DNA from: Uranotaenia lowii
Taxonomy: Eukaryota; Arthropoda; Insecta; Diptera; Culicidae
Direction: 5' to 3'
DNA: 64,000 bases
Assembly: GCF_029784155.1 (NCBI RefSeq)
Contig: NC_073691.1
Coordinates: forward strand, 135,900,394-135,964,393
Below, piece after piece: positions 12,041 through 23,181 of this stretch. The notes below the pieces were generated by a model. The model did not search any database, was not told where the DNA came from, and was given only the letters and a program-made list of their open reading frames with translations. A program made the translations under genes and the position numbers. The first letter of the stretch is position 1; each line of letters begins with the position of its first letter.

Positions 12041-12110
<70 letters not shown>
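12041..12110. repeat. (AT)n microsatellite, about 35 units
   Basis: An uninterrupted run of AT dinucleotides about 70 bp long. Array length is likely polymorphic and may be an assembly approximation. Confidence 0.95.
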
Positions 12111-12112
<2 letters not shown>

Positions 12113-12349
12113 TAAACAATAGCAAACTCACTTAACTTGTTCGCGAGCTTAGCCGGCCAGTGGAAATGCGTGACTGTTGTTAGACTTCATATATTGAATT
12201 AGTGTAAGTTATAATTTAACACCTATTCACCGTTAGATCAGATGCTGGAAGCTGTGTTTAGGCGGCATTCTGAGTCAATCGTGAATAAGGTTCTTCGATT
12301 ATTATGACAAATACAGTAAGAAGCTAAATGTGTGTGAATCTGACTTTAT

Positions 12350-12850
12350 TGATAGTGGGGTATATTGGCCCACCTATATTTTTATGTTTTATACACATTC
12401 AGAACTTAAAAATACGTTTTTCCTATCTGTAAAGTTTTCTTATGCTTAATAAAGAGCTATGAAAAATATTTTGTCCAACCTATATAAGGAAATTTGCCGA
12501 AACGTTCGCGAGCAAGGTTTTCGAAACTTTTTGTCATACACAACGCTCTTTTTAATTTCATCGCCTTAAAATACTTTAAATAACGAAATGAATTGAAAAA
12601 TTGCAGTTTTGGGTCAACTCATTAACTTTGCATGTTATTTGTTCAATTTGGAATTGCTAGCCCACGATTCCCCACCATTCTTCAAAATCAATAAAATATT
12701 GCTTTTTTAAAACAGTCAAGACTTGAGGAAAATAACCTTTTTAAAATTTAAAAAAATTGTTTTATGATACGTTAGAAATGTAAAAAACCATACTATTTTT
12801 TTTTTAATTTTATCTTTCATAATAAAGAAGTTATGGAACACTAAAGTCTG
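12350..12850. mobile_element. Fragment of the TAGGGGAGAGTGGGG-type MITE family
   Basis: Beginning with TAGTGGGGTATATTGGCCCA, this segment aligns by eye with 57770-58270. Shared landmarks are CACCTATATTTTT, GTTTTCTTATGC, GGGTCAACTCAT, CCCCACCATT/CCCCACAGTT and AATAAAGAAGTTATG. Both termini are lost. No coding potential. Confidence 0.7.
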
Positions 12851-13560
12851 GAAATGTGTGGAAGAACTGACAAAAGTCTGGAAGTCTGGAAACCTAAAAA
12901 AATGTCTGGCAAAAATCCAAAAAGTCTGGAAGATCCAGATAAAATCTAGAAGGTTGACATCATTGCTCCCATCGGGGTAAAGATTGTGTTTGACAGCGCT
13001 GCTCTGAGAATCTTCGAAATAAGATTTGAAAGAGAGGCATTCCTGCTTCAGTTGGAATTCTCAACTGAGTGAGGAGCTACCTGACATTCAAGATCAGGCA
13101 TCAGTAAATACCTCAACCACTTTTGATACAAAAGGTAGTGATCTCGTAAACATGCGCCCTAATATTTTTTCAACCATTATTTATTATTCTTGAAACATTT
13201 TTCGGACTCTACGCTAAAAATTATGATTTTATTAGCGTAACACGCACACAAAATTGTCATATTATTTTATTCTAATTTTCAATTCAGATCTCTGGAAAGT
13301 ATAGGTAGAAAGATTTAATTGAAATCAATTTCAAAATTTTGTTGTTTCATCAAAAGTAGTTTTGTAATTTTCAATACAGCAATTGAGAAGTTTCGAAACG
13401 GAAAATTTGTCTATTTTATAATGCGTGTAACTTTCTAAATGACAGGTCTTTACATGAAGAATAACAATTTTCGAAGTTATGAAATCTGTAAGAAGTTCCA
13501 AAGTTTGATTGAGAACAACGGGCAGCTGATCTGACTTTTCTTGAAAGCAAGAATAACTTC
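12851..13560. other. Gene-free stretch with short tandem phrase
   Basis: At 12843-12955 the phrase AAAGTCTGGAA recurs about five times. The remainder is AT-rich with no supported gene. Confidence 0.4.
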
Positions 13561-13566
13561 CAGGAA

Positions 13567-13628
13567 TAGATCTAGACTGATATTATATGAAATGCGGTCC
13601 GTGAAAATGCACATAATATCAGTCTAGA
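13567..13628. repeat. Short inverted repeat
   Basis: TAGACTGATATTATAT (13570-13585) is mirrored by ATAATATCAGTCTA about 30 bp downstream, giving a stem of some 14 bp. It lies just upstream of the degenerate Penelope-like RT. Confidence 0.6.
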
Positions 13629-14105
13629 TTTGAAAATCGTTGAATTTTGCATTGATTCCAGTTTCTTCATGTTCAACAACAACTTTTATAGACAATCTTT
13701 TGGAACTGCGATGGGAAACCCCCTTTCTCTAACTCTTGCGGATCTAGTTATGGAAGGATTATTGAACGCTGTCATATCGAGTTAGGAATTCACTCCTCCG
13801 TTCATCAAAAAATATGTCTATGATCTCATCATCGTTATTCCCCTATGTAAATAGACTACAATATGTAGAGCAAAACTTCAACGGCTAAAATCTTAATATC
13901 CAGTTTACAAGCTAAGTGGAAGAAGACCACAGAATTCCATTTCTCGACATGTTACTCACACGTTTACATAACCATACAATAAATACCAGCTGGTATCAAA
14001 AATCGTTCACAAGTGGAAGGTTATTGGACTATAATTATCAGTCCATCCAAAAAACAAATGTCTAAAAGAACTTCATCAATCGAGTAGACAAACTTGCCGC
14101 TAACA
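13629..14105 (+). pseudogene. Degenerate Penelope-like reverse transcriptase, left part
   Basis: Translation gives, across several frames, FGTAMGNP followed by LADLVMEGLL, then PPFIKKYVYDLIIVIP, then IPFLDMLLTR and SGRLLDYN. These match in order the RT of the near-intact element at 29482-31581 (FGTAMGSPISP, YVDDLFLVVP, LPYLDM, SGRMLNWH). The catalytic YVDD is YVYD here, so the active site is lost, and stop codons interrupt the frame. The sequence breaks at 14105, where a 9-kb hAT-like element entered, and resumes at 23182. Confidence 0.85.
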
Positions 14106-14433
14106 TAAGGTTGCCAGATTGCCCGGTTTTATCCGGGCTTGCCCGGATATTTAATACTAAATTTGAGAACAGTCAGGCCCGGCCCGGTTGCCCTGATTTC
14201 ATTGAAATATGCCCGGATTTTGCCCGGATTTATTCACTTTATTTGGCAAATTAAACAAAAAAAAACAACAAACACCTCCAAAACGAATTTTTTTGAGTAA
14301 ATTTTATAAAAATAATCATGAAAGGTTTTTGGAAGCCTAAAATAGGGTTCAAAATCTATCGATGAATTTTGATGAAAACAAATTTTTTCTTCATTTTTTT
14401 TATTGATTTTTGATGAGGAATTTCTGAGTTTTT

Positions 14434-14727
14434 TGTAGGGAATATAGTAAGAAAATAAGAATAAATATCTCTGAATGAACGATAAATGAACAGCTAGAAG
14501 ATTGGCAACACTTGTTCATGAGAGCACGCTCCGATTCGTGTACTCGGAAATTTTGGTTTTTCGGGAGCGTTCGTTTCAATAAGAGAGCCTGTGTAGAGTT
14601 TTCGTAGAAAACTAGTTGACAGATTCTACATGAGTGTAGAGAGCTTGGAATTCAGTTTACAGACTAATTTTGTGAGCGACGGATCGCGTCAGCCTCGCGC
14701 TAATAAAATATTCGGTCGGTTTCGACA
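14434..14727 (+). repeat. 5' LTR (294 bp)
   Basis: TG...CA ends and identical to 19616-19909. AATAAA at 14702-14707 could serve as the polyadenylation signal. GAATAAATATC near 14460 is the only TATA-like string; I cannot place the R/U5 borders. Confidence 0.95.
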
Positions 14728-14728
14728 A

Positions 14729-14741
14729 TGGCGCAGTCGGT
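14729..14741 (+). other. Primer binding site, tRNA-Ser type
   Basis: TGGCGCAGTCGGT starts one base after the 5' LTR. It complements the 3' end of a fly serine tRNA (…ACCGACTGCGCCA), the primer class known from 17.6/297-type Gypsy elements. Confidence 0.85.
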
Positions 14742-15335
14742 TTGTTTGAACGATTAGTGTTTTTTTTAGTTTTGTGCTTGGAACATCTTGGAGAGCGGGA
14801 TCGGGGTCTTTAGTTGGAAGTGTAACCGGTATTGAGGATGATGCGAATGGACGGTGAGTAGAATGGTGGAAATTGTGAAGAATTGATTTGAAGGATAGAA
14901 GATAAAAAGAAAGGAACGAGAGTAAAATGGCGGGTTTCGGTGTACTGCTATTTCGAGGTTTTTGATTGTTATTAACAGAGCGGATTTTTGTACAATACAA
15001 TTATTTTCGTGCATGAAAAATTTGAATGTGCATTAATGAGTGATGCGGCAGATTTTATTTGTCGGTTGTTGTTCCCCGTTCGTAGATGTGAAATTTTTAC
15101 AGCTGTAGAGGTGTTTGTGTTAGACGGTAAGATCAATAATTTCGGTACTTATTGTCAGTGGCTGGTTTTATTTCAAAATTTTCTATAACCTTGCAAGGAT
15201 TGACAGCTAGAGTTAATTCCGAATCTGATGAGGGTCAACTGGTGGTAGAGAGAAGCTGGAAGTAGAGATCGACGACTTTCTGAGGATTTTTGAGTTCGAC
15301 AATGGATGAACATTTGCTTGAGAGCAGCGCTAACA

Positions 15336-15700
15336 TGAAGTGAGAGGTACAAACCCCTGAGAGGGGCAGTGCCATGAAATGGGAGGTACAAACCCCTGAG
15401 AGGGGCAGTACCATTAAATGGAAGGTACAAACCCCTGAGAGGGGCAGTGCCATGAAATGGGAGGTACAAACCCCTGAGAGGGGCAGTACCATTAAATGGA
15501 AAGTACAAACCCCTGAGAGGGGCAGTGCCATGAAATGGAAGGTACAAACCCCTGAGAGGGGCAGTACCATTAAATGGAAAGTACAAACCCCTGAGAGGGG
15601 CAGTGCCATGAAATGGGAGGTACAAACCCCTGAGAGGGGCAGTACCATTAAATGGAAGGTGCAAACCCCTGAGAGGGGCAGTGCCATGAAATGGGAGGAA
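15336..15700 (+). repeat. Nine tandem 39-bp repeats with a hairpin in each unit
   Basis: The core ACAAACCCCTGAGAGGGGCA occurs nine times at exactly 39-bp spacing (near 15351, 15390, 15429 and so on to 15663). Two unit types alternate, one ending GCCATG and one ending ACCATT, giving a 78-bp higher-order period. CCCCT-GAG-AGGGG in each unit can form a 5-bp stem with a 3-base loop. Because 39 is a multiple of three, all frames stay open. This creates spurious ORFs on both strands (135, 163 and 169 codons); they encode only the iterated unit. Confidence 0.95.
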
Positions 15701-15727
15701 TATAGTAAGAAAATAAGAATAAATATC
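15697..15727 (+). repeat. 31-bp fragment of the LTR start embedded in the interior
   Basis: Directly after the 39-bp array, 15697-15727 is identical to LTR positions 14439-14469. A fragment of the LTR beginning therefore sits 1.26 kb into the interior, probably left by template switching during reverse transcription. Confidence 0.85.
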
Positions 15728-18700
15728 GGAAGTAGAATGAGCATTGGTAGTAAGTCAGCTAAAATAGATATACATGATTGAAAAATAATAATAAGAAGAA
15801 GAAATGGATAATGTCTAGTGGAAAATGAGGTATAAACAAAACAAAAGTAAGAAGGAAAAATAAAGATAAAGAAAGAAATAAAAGATAAAAAAAATCAATA
15901 GAATATGAGAATTCAAATATTTTAAAGAAAAGAAGTTGAAAATCAAGAATAAAAAAAAGATACAACAGAAGAACGGCTGAATAAAAAAATGAAAATAACC
16001 TAATTCTTGTAAAAGACTAAAAAGAAAACTAATAAAGTTTGAAAAAAAATTAAGTCATGGCAAATGAAGGATAGGAAAGATAAAGTTTAATGACAAACAT
16101 TGCAAAATGTGTTGGAAAAGGGAGTATTAAAAAAAAAAATTAAAGAAAAATAGAGCAGTATCATAAAAAAAAAGTCTCCTAGGTGAAAAGGAAGGAAAGG
16201 CAAATTTTGACTGAGGAAGATTCATAAAAGAAGAGATTTAAAAAAAAGAAGAATTAAAGCAGAAAGAGTTTAAAAAAAAACTAGATTCTGTAAAATGTAG
16301 AATGAACAATGGAGTTTTGAAAAAAAGCAGTAGGGAAAATATAAAAAGAAAAATGAGGAGTGAATATTAGAGAAAAGATCGGAGGATAACAAGATTAGAA
16401 AAAAGGAACTAAAAAAAAAGAAAAATTGAGAATAGAGCTAGCATTGAGAATAAAAACGATAGAGGGAGTTGAAAATCATGAATGAAAAATGTACAGTAGA
16501 AAATGATGAATGAAAAACGAAAGTATTGATTATGGGAGATTATGAGTGGAAGATAGAAAATGTGCATAAAAAAGGGTAACAGAAAAAGATAATAACAGAT
16601 AAAGCGATAATAGATAGGTAGAGAATGGAGAGGAAGATTTTCAAAAAAGGATAATTTGATGATTGGAAAATTTTGTAGAGAATGGAGACTGAACAAAAGA
16701 GGAGATTTGTTAGAAGAAAAAATTGAGGACAGGAAACTAAGAAAGATGAAGAAAGAAAGATAAAAAATAGGAAATACCTAGAAAGAGAATTGAAAGATTT
16801 CAAAGAACAAAAGTGGAAGATAATGTTTTTTCTGTTACTTCTTTATTTGAAACGGCTCATACCTTGAGGCTTTATGGAAAGAGACTAAGGTTAATATAAC
16901 AACATAAAAGGAGTTGAAAATCAAGAATGAAAAATGTACAACAGAGGATAAAGAACGGAATTATTGATAAAAAAGAGATGCATTAAGAGTGGAAAATGGA
17001 AAATAGAAAAGCGGGAATGAAGAAAAAACAGCTAATTGATAAAAGATAAATGGATTAAAGATTGATGTGATATGGAATGGAAGGAGAAACAAAGAATTAA
17101 ATTAAATAGTCTACAGAGAAAAAAGAATGAACAAAAGGAATAAAAGTAAATTGGGTGTGAAAAAATAAATAAAAGTATTAAATAATGCAAAAGGCCAATT
17201 TAATTTTTAAAAAGGGCAAAACCTCTGAGTGAAAGGGGCTAAGGAACATTGAAAACTGCAGAATGCAAAAATAAATGAATAAACGATACAGGGAGTTGAA
17301 ATTCAAGAATGAAAAATGTGCAGTAGAAAAATGGGCATAAAATAAACGAGATTAATTATTATGGGAGATTATGAGTGGAAGATGGAATGCATCGTGGAAG
17401 AGATACCGAAAAAAAATGAAAACGGATCAAGGGATAAGGGACCCGTGATAAATGGAGATGAAGATTTCCAGAAAGAATAATTTTAGGAATGAAAAAAGTA
17501 TCTTAAAAAGAGGGTTGAAAAACGAGATAAAGAGAAATTTTAGTTGAAAAAAAAGAAAATAAAATGACAAATAAGAGATAAAAAAAAACATTAATAAGAA
17601 ATTGTTCATAATGGAAGTTTCACAAAAGTGGAGAGTTAAAAAAGAAGAATGAAACTACAAAGAGTAAAAAAAACTTGTTAAATGGAGAGCAAAATAAAAT
17701 TGTTTTTATAAGAGTATGGAAAATTGCGAAAAAATGAATAGTGAAAACTAAGAGGTGAATATTTAGGACAAAAAATTTAGAAAAGGAAGGAAATATAAAT
17801 AAATATAAAATAGATTGAAAATGCAAAGATCAAAAGTGAAGAATAATGTATAAAAACACAGAGAAAACAGTAATACAGAATGAAAAATAGTGTACAGAAA
17901 AAAAGAAAAAAATTAAAAGGGAGGAACAAAAATAAAGTAAAAGAAAACATAGTAAGGATCGGTAAATAAAGGATGTAGAATTTAATATAGTATGATGAAA
18001 TACATGAATCAAAATTAATGGAAAAATTGAGATAGAGTAAAAATGACAAGCAGGATTATAAAAAAAAAAAACGGGAATACGAACCCCTGAGCAAAAAAAA
18101 AATTTGGAAAATGAGAGTTTTACAAAAGTGGTGGTTTTAAAAAGGGAGAATTACAGCAGAAGAATAAAAAAAAAATGTAGATTTTGTAAATGGTGAGGGA
18201 AAATTGGAAATTTGAAAAGCAAGTATTGAAAATTAAGGAAGAAAAATAATGAATGAAACGTTGGAAGGAAAATAAGGGTAAAAAAATTATATAAAGGAAG
18301 AAATACAGCATGCAATATAAGAAACAGAATGAGCATCAAAGCAGAGGAATGACAAATAAAGTATATATGCAAAAACAAAAAATTAAAAAATACAGAGCAT
18401 TAAAAATTATTAATGAGAAAAGGTACAATAGAAAATTAGGCATTAAAAACGAAATTATTGATAACAAAAGATAATGCAGATGCAGATTTTCAAAAAGGAA
18501 AAGGAAACAGAATATAGAAAAAGGGAGTGATCAGAGTTAGAATGCACATAAAAATGGAGGAAAGAGAATAAGGGATAGATAAAAGGAGTTTCACTAAAGA
18601 AGAGATTAAAAAAGGATGAATTAATTTAGAAAGATAAAAATAAATTGATTCTGTTTAATATAGAAAAGGAAGTTTAAATAGTGACTATAGAAAACTGGGA

Positions 18701-19600
18701 AAAAAATGAATAAATTGAAAGGTAGGAAAAAGGAGGAAAAAAAATGGTGTAAAAATTGAAAGATCTAAAGTAAAGAATAAGGTATGGATAATGGAGAAAA
18801 GGACAAAACATCAAAAAAATACGATACCGAAAGGAAATCGAGTAGAAAAAAATGTACCATAAAGTAGGACGACTGGAAGTATCTATAAAAGGAGATTCAT
18901 TATGGAAAAAGAAATATAGAAAATATTTAAACAAAGATAGAAAAAATGCATCATTAACACAGAAAAAGTAGAGAAATGGAAAATGAACATATAATGACTT
19001 AAAAAAAAATTATCATGTTATTAGAGAATGAAAATGCGGCATACAGAATGCAAAATAATGTACAAAAAAAAAGGGATTGAACACAGGGAAATCGGAAAAT
19101 AGTGTTCATGCAAAACGGGTGTTATAGAAGCAGCTTAGAATAAAATAAACAGTAATAACAAGGGAAAACGGAAGTGCAAGTACCAATTAAATAAAATTGT
19201 AAAAAAAAAGAAGACGAGAAGCCGGCATTGTATATAAAGGGAGAAATGTGAATCACCTATTAAGGTAGTAGGATCGTGGAATAAGTGTAAACAAGGAATA
19301 GAAATTCTCAAATAATGATGAAGTATTTTAAACGTTCAACGAACACCTGTGACAATCTGTCACCTAGAATGAGGAGGAGTAGGATCAGATAAAAAAAGAC
19401 CTGAAAAAGAGCAATGTGATGAGAAAATGAAAAAGTACCTTTTGATGCCTGGAAGAAACAGTGGATTTTGATATTGAAAGTGATAACACAGAACCAAGCG
19501 ACGTAAAAACGAAAACAACAAGAAAAAAACACATAAGAAAGGAAAAATTACAACAGAAATTCAGAGAGTAGAAATCTTTTTCAAACTAGTTCAGGAGTAT
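15728..19600 (+). repeat. Purine-rich, repeat-built, non-coding interior of the LTR element
   Basis: The plus strand is dominated by A and G, with few C, over nearly 3.9 kb. Several degenerate repeat phrases recur. GGGAGTTGAAAATCATGAAT-type units begin near 15925, 16465, 16910 and 17290. AAAAGAAGAGATTTAAAAA-type units begin near 16223, 17620, 18120 and 18592. At 16845-16890 there is TTATTTGAAACGGCTCATAC, resembling the antisense 3' end of a non-LTR element also seen at 59060. ORFs on the minus strand here are low-complexity F/L/I-rich shadows. No protein domain is seen. Confidence 0.85.
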
Positions 19601-19615
19601 AGAGGCGGAGGCAAA
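19601..19615 (+). other. Polypurine tract of the LTR element
   Basis: AGAGGCGGAGGCAAA, nearly all purine, abuts the 3' LTR at 19616. It is in the position required for plus-strand priming. Confidence 0.75.
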
Positions 19616-19909
19616 TGTAGGGAATATAGTAAGAAAATAAGAATAAATATCTCTGAATGAACGATAAATGAACAGCTAGAAGATTGGCAACACTTGTTCA
19701 TGAGAGCACGCTCCGATTCGTGTACTCGGAAATTTTGGTTTTTCGGGAGCGTTCGTTTCAATAAGAGAGCCTGTGTAGAGTTTTCGTAGAAAACTAGTTG
19801 ACAGATTCTACATGAGTGTAGAGAGCTTGGAATTCAGTTTACAGACTAATTTTGTGAGCGACGGATCGCGTCAGCCTCGCGCTAATAAAATATTCGGTCG
19901 GTTTCGACA
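19616..19909 (+). repeat. 3' LTR (294 bp)
   Basis: Identical by eye to the 5' LTR and followed at once by the TTTTT target duplication. Identity implies little time since insertion. Confidence 0.95.
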
Positions 19910-20000
19910 TTTTTGACAAAATTTACCCGGATATTGCCCGGATTTATGGTCGTCAATTGAAAATCGAATACCCGGATTTTGCTAGGTTTTTATATAATAA

Positions 20001-23000
20001 CAAGCTGACCCGGTGTGCTTTGCTACACCTTTCAAAAACAAATGATATTTTCGCAAATTATTCAAATTTGTATTTGTTTTCTTTGCAATATTTTGAATCA
20101 AATAATAACATAATTCAAAAGCAACCGCTATGAAATAAGAGCTGCAGCTAGATTTTCGAAATGCAATACAAAGATGACTTCAACTATTTTTCTGAATCTT
20201 GATCTATAAGTCCTGATAATTTTAATATGTTTCTTTAAGCTTTGCCCTGAAAAAGGAGGTTCTCATATTAATCTTACGCAAATAATCTAACTTATAAAAT
20301 AAGGTTGTTTTTGCATGGTATGTTCTGGATTTATGCTAAAAACTGAAAAGAGAGGGGGGCCCCTGTCCTTCCCCTGCTGAATGGATGTCGTGGTCTTTAA
20401 TAATCATAGGGGAGAGTGGGGATACTTGATCCCCTTTTCTTATTTTCACCATATCTTTTTGGAAAAACTTAGCAACTCGCCGTCTTTGACATTTTCTGAC
20501 AGCTTGTAACTTCAAGTTTCTATGCTCCAAAAATTAGAACGATACTTGAACCCGTTGATGAACTAGAAGCATTTTCGTGGGAGTAAAAAAATTGCGATTT
20601 TTCTGAAGTTAGGGGTGACTTGATCCCCTATTGAAGGAGACTTGATCTTTCATTCAGGAAGCCCTAATCCTTGTATAAAAATCAAAAAAAAACGTAAGAT
20701 AGAATGTTAATTGACTATTTTGGTCATGTTTGTTCTCATTTCACAATTTATAGCAGACATAAGAAGAAAATTCTATAACTTTGTCTCAACGCTAATAACA
20801 TTGCATACTTAAAGGGGCTATTTTTTATAATTAAGAGAAAATTAATTATTTTTGCTCTTTCCTTCAGACAATTGTTTGATAAATATTAGTTTTTGGATAA
20901 ATATTAGTAATTTCGTAATCAGAAATCATAACGATCAATTCAGAAGAAGAAGAATAGGCCGTTTGGAAGGGGGATCAATGGTACCCAACTTTAGGGGATC
21001 AATTGTACCCATAATCAACATTTTAGGAAACTTTTTCTGAAAAAAGTTGAGAGTTTTCCAGTACTTTGAAAACATGGCATTATGAAGTCCATTTAACGCT
21101 CGAACGATTGATACATTGGAACAAATATTTTTTTCAAAATTTTCTCATGTAACGAACATTTTAAAGTGATGAAAAAAGATCTTCAAGTTACATTTTGTGA
21201 AATTTTTCAAAAAAAGTTCAATTACTCAAACAATTATTTTGTTAAAAAATTTTTAACTACAAGCATTGTTATTTTGCTCATTTTGGCACATCTCCTAGAA
21301 CATTTGATCTTTGTAAGACATTCCAGTTTCAAGATATAGCTAAGGAATCAAGTATCCCCAGGGATCAAGTATCCTCATTCTCCCCTACCCTTTTTTTTCG
21401 AGGTCAAAAATCCTCTTAAATCAAATATAGTTTCATTGGTTGATAAGTTTTTTTGCTTTACAACCAAATTTGAATGGAGTCCCCTCCTTTCTTCCCCTCT
21501 CTTCTACATTGTAGAACGTAAGGGTCTATAACAATCGTAGAAACATATCTCTTAACCAAATACCTTTCCATGCCATATTTGTTTCCATTTATTGGCTTCG
21601 TTCGTTAGCATGAGTTGAGAACTTATGCTAACAAAATTGTATTGGGCTAACCTCCCTCCTCCTATGTACCTACTCACTGAAAGGAGGATGGTTTCAGATA
21701 ATCATAGAATAATACCAAAATGGTTTTCCATGTTAAGTTTTGTCCATTTCTCGGATTTTATAAAAAAAAAAGTTAAACATAAGCTTTCCTTTCCCTTCCT
21801 CTGTTCCCAATTCTATCCTTCCACAGCAAGAAAGAATTTGTTTCGCGTAGAAAAATTTCTCGTATTGAACTACCATCCCATGCCAAATTTGGTTTTATTT
21901 GTGTAGTAAATTCTTGGGTTATGCACAAACTTGGAAGGAAGAACCATCCTCCCTTCCGTTCTCCCCATTGAATGGAGGGAGGAGAACTTAATATTCATAA
22001 AAGTATTTTTCGTACTCAAATATTTTATGAAACCAAATTTGGTTTCATTTGCTGGATTTATTCTCGAGTTATGCAAAAAAAAAATTATGGAAGCCCCCCT
22101 TTCTCTCTTTATATTTTTCCGCTTAAAAAAGTGGGACTTCCATTTCTATTAGAAACATTTCTCGTATCCAAATACCCTCACATGCCAAATACGTTTCCAT
22201 TTGCTCGATCAGCTCTCCAGTTATACTGAGAATTGTAAGGGAGATCTCTCCTCCCCCTTTTGATCCACCTCTTTGAAGGAGTGAGGGATACCAAATATTC
22301 ATAGAAGCATTTCTCGTATCCAAATATCATTCCATGCCAAATTTGGTTCCATTTGCTGTTGTAGTTCTTGAGTTATGCAATAAAAATTGTATGAAACTTT
22401 ACTCTCTCTTTCCTTTCTCCCCGCTGGATCCACCCATGCCAAATTTGGTTCCATTTGCTTGATTAGTTTTTCGAGTTATGTGGAAAATTGAAAGGAGGGC
22501 CCCTCCCCCCTTTATATCTCCCAACTGGAAAAAAGGGTGGGGTCTAAAATAATTATAGAAATATTTTTCGTATCCAAATACCTTCCCATGCCAAATTTGG
22601 TTCCATTTGCTTTATTAGTTTCTGAGTTATGTGAAAAAATATGAAAGAGGCCCCTCCCCCTTTCAACTGCAAAGAAAGAGGGGTCTCAAATAATCATTGA
22701 CATATTTTCGTAACCAAATACCTTTCCATGCCAAATTTGGTTCCAATATCTTGATTAGTTTTCGAAATATATGAAAAATTGGATGGTAGCCCCCCCCCCT
22801 TTCTATCACCCCACTGAGAGGAGGGAGGGGTATCTCATATTCATTGGAATATTTCGTGTTCCCAAATACCACCCCATGCCAAATTTGATACCATTTGCGT
22901 GATTGGTTCTCGAGTTATGCAAAAAATTGTCTTTTGTTTGGGAGACCCCTCCCCCCCTTCCTGTTAGGGGGAGGGGTCCCAAACAATAACAGGAACCTTC

Positions 23001-23129
23001 CCCGGCCTCCAATACCCCCACCTGCCAAGTTTCACCTAAATCGGTTCAGTAGTTTCTGAGTCTATAGGGAACAGACAGAAAGACAAACAGACAGACAGAC
23101 AGACAGAAATTCATTTTTATATATATAGA
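20001..23129 (-). mobile_element. Non-autonomous Helitron with minisatellite body
   Basis: Read on the minus strand it starts TCTATATATATAAAAATGAA just after an A, continues with CTGT repeats and CCCTATAGACTCAGAAACTA, and ends CCGGGTCAGCTTG just before a T. Start TC, insertion between A and T, and no target duplication are Helitron features; the expected 3' CTRR is CTTG here. The start matches the Helitron at 43643. The body (about 21540-23000) is a degenerate tandem array of about 140-bp units around ATGCCAAATTTGGTTCC...GAGTTATG. No Rep/helicase is encoded. Confidence 0.8.
20407..21387. mobile_element. MITE with TAGGGGAGAGTGGGG TIRs (ATACTTGATCCCC phrase)
   Basis: The left end TAGGGGAGAGTGGGGATACT and the right end (reverse complement TAGGGGAGAATGAGGATACT) form TIRs of more than 25 bp. 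The subterminal phrase ACTTGATCCCC, or its complement, recurs inside near 20543, 20608, 20630, 20972, 20995 and 21352. It sits inside the Helitron. No coding capacity. Confidence 0.8.
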
Positions 23130-23181
23130 TTGCCCGGTTTGTCCGGCCCGGATACGTGCTGAAAAAATTCTGGCAACCTTA

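Larger units (their letters stand above)
14434..19909 (+). mobile_element. Non-autonomous LTR retrotransposon (LARD-like), young
   Basis: Two 294-bp LTRs read as identical by eye. Each begins TGTAGGG and ends TTTCGACA, and TTTTT flanks the whole element (14429-14433 and 19910-19914). A tRNA-Ser-type primer site follows the 5' LTR and a purine tract precedes the 3' LTR, so reverse-transcription signals are present. The 4.9-kb interior has no gag, protease, RT, RNase H or integrase frame on either strand. Instead it holds a 39-bp tandem array and a long, purine-rich, internally repetitive strand. The primer type is that of Gypsy elements of the 17.6/297 group, so a Gypsy relative supplying proteins in trans is the likely driver (inference). 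Confidence 0.92.
14106..23181. mobile_element. hAT-like non-autonomous element, copy 2 (host of an LTR element and a Helitron)
   Basis: It starts TAAGGTTGCCAGATTGCCCG and ends TTCTGGCAACCTTA; the first and last 13 bases are perfect inverse complements. CGCTAACA flanks both ends (14098-14105 and 23182-23189), a perfect 8-bp duplication. The start fits the hAT terminal consensus YARNG. Its own sequence is only about 14106-14433, 19910-20000 and 23130-23181. The rest is later insertions: the LTR element 14434-19909 and the Helitron 20001-23129. Its own core therefore seems non-coding. Confidence 0.9.

Noticed and set aside
15173..15781. Open frames of 135, 163 and 169 codons with regular peptide repeats on both strands
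   Set aside because: They come from the 39-bp array whose length is a multiple of three, so all frames stay open. No start context, domain or conservation argument supports a protein.
15759..19532. Many minus-strand ORFs rich in F, L, I and S that resemble membrane proteins
   Set aside because: They are the complement of the A/G-rich interior of the LTR element; the apparent hydrophobicity is only poly-T/C composition.
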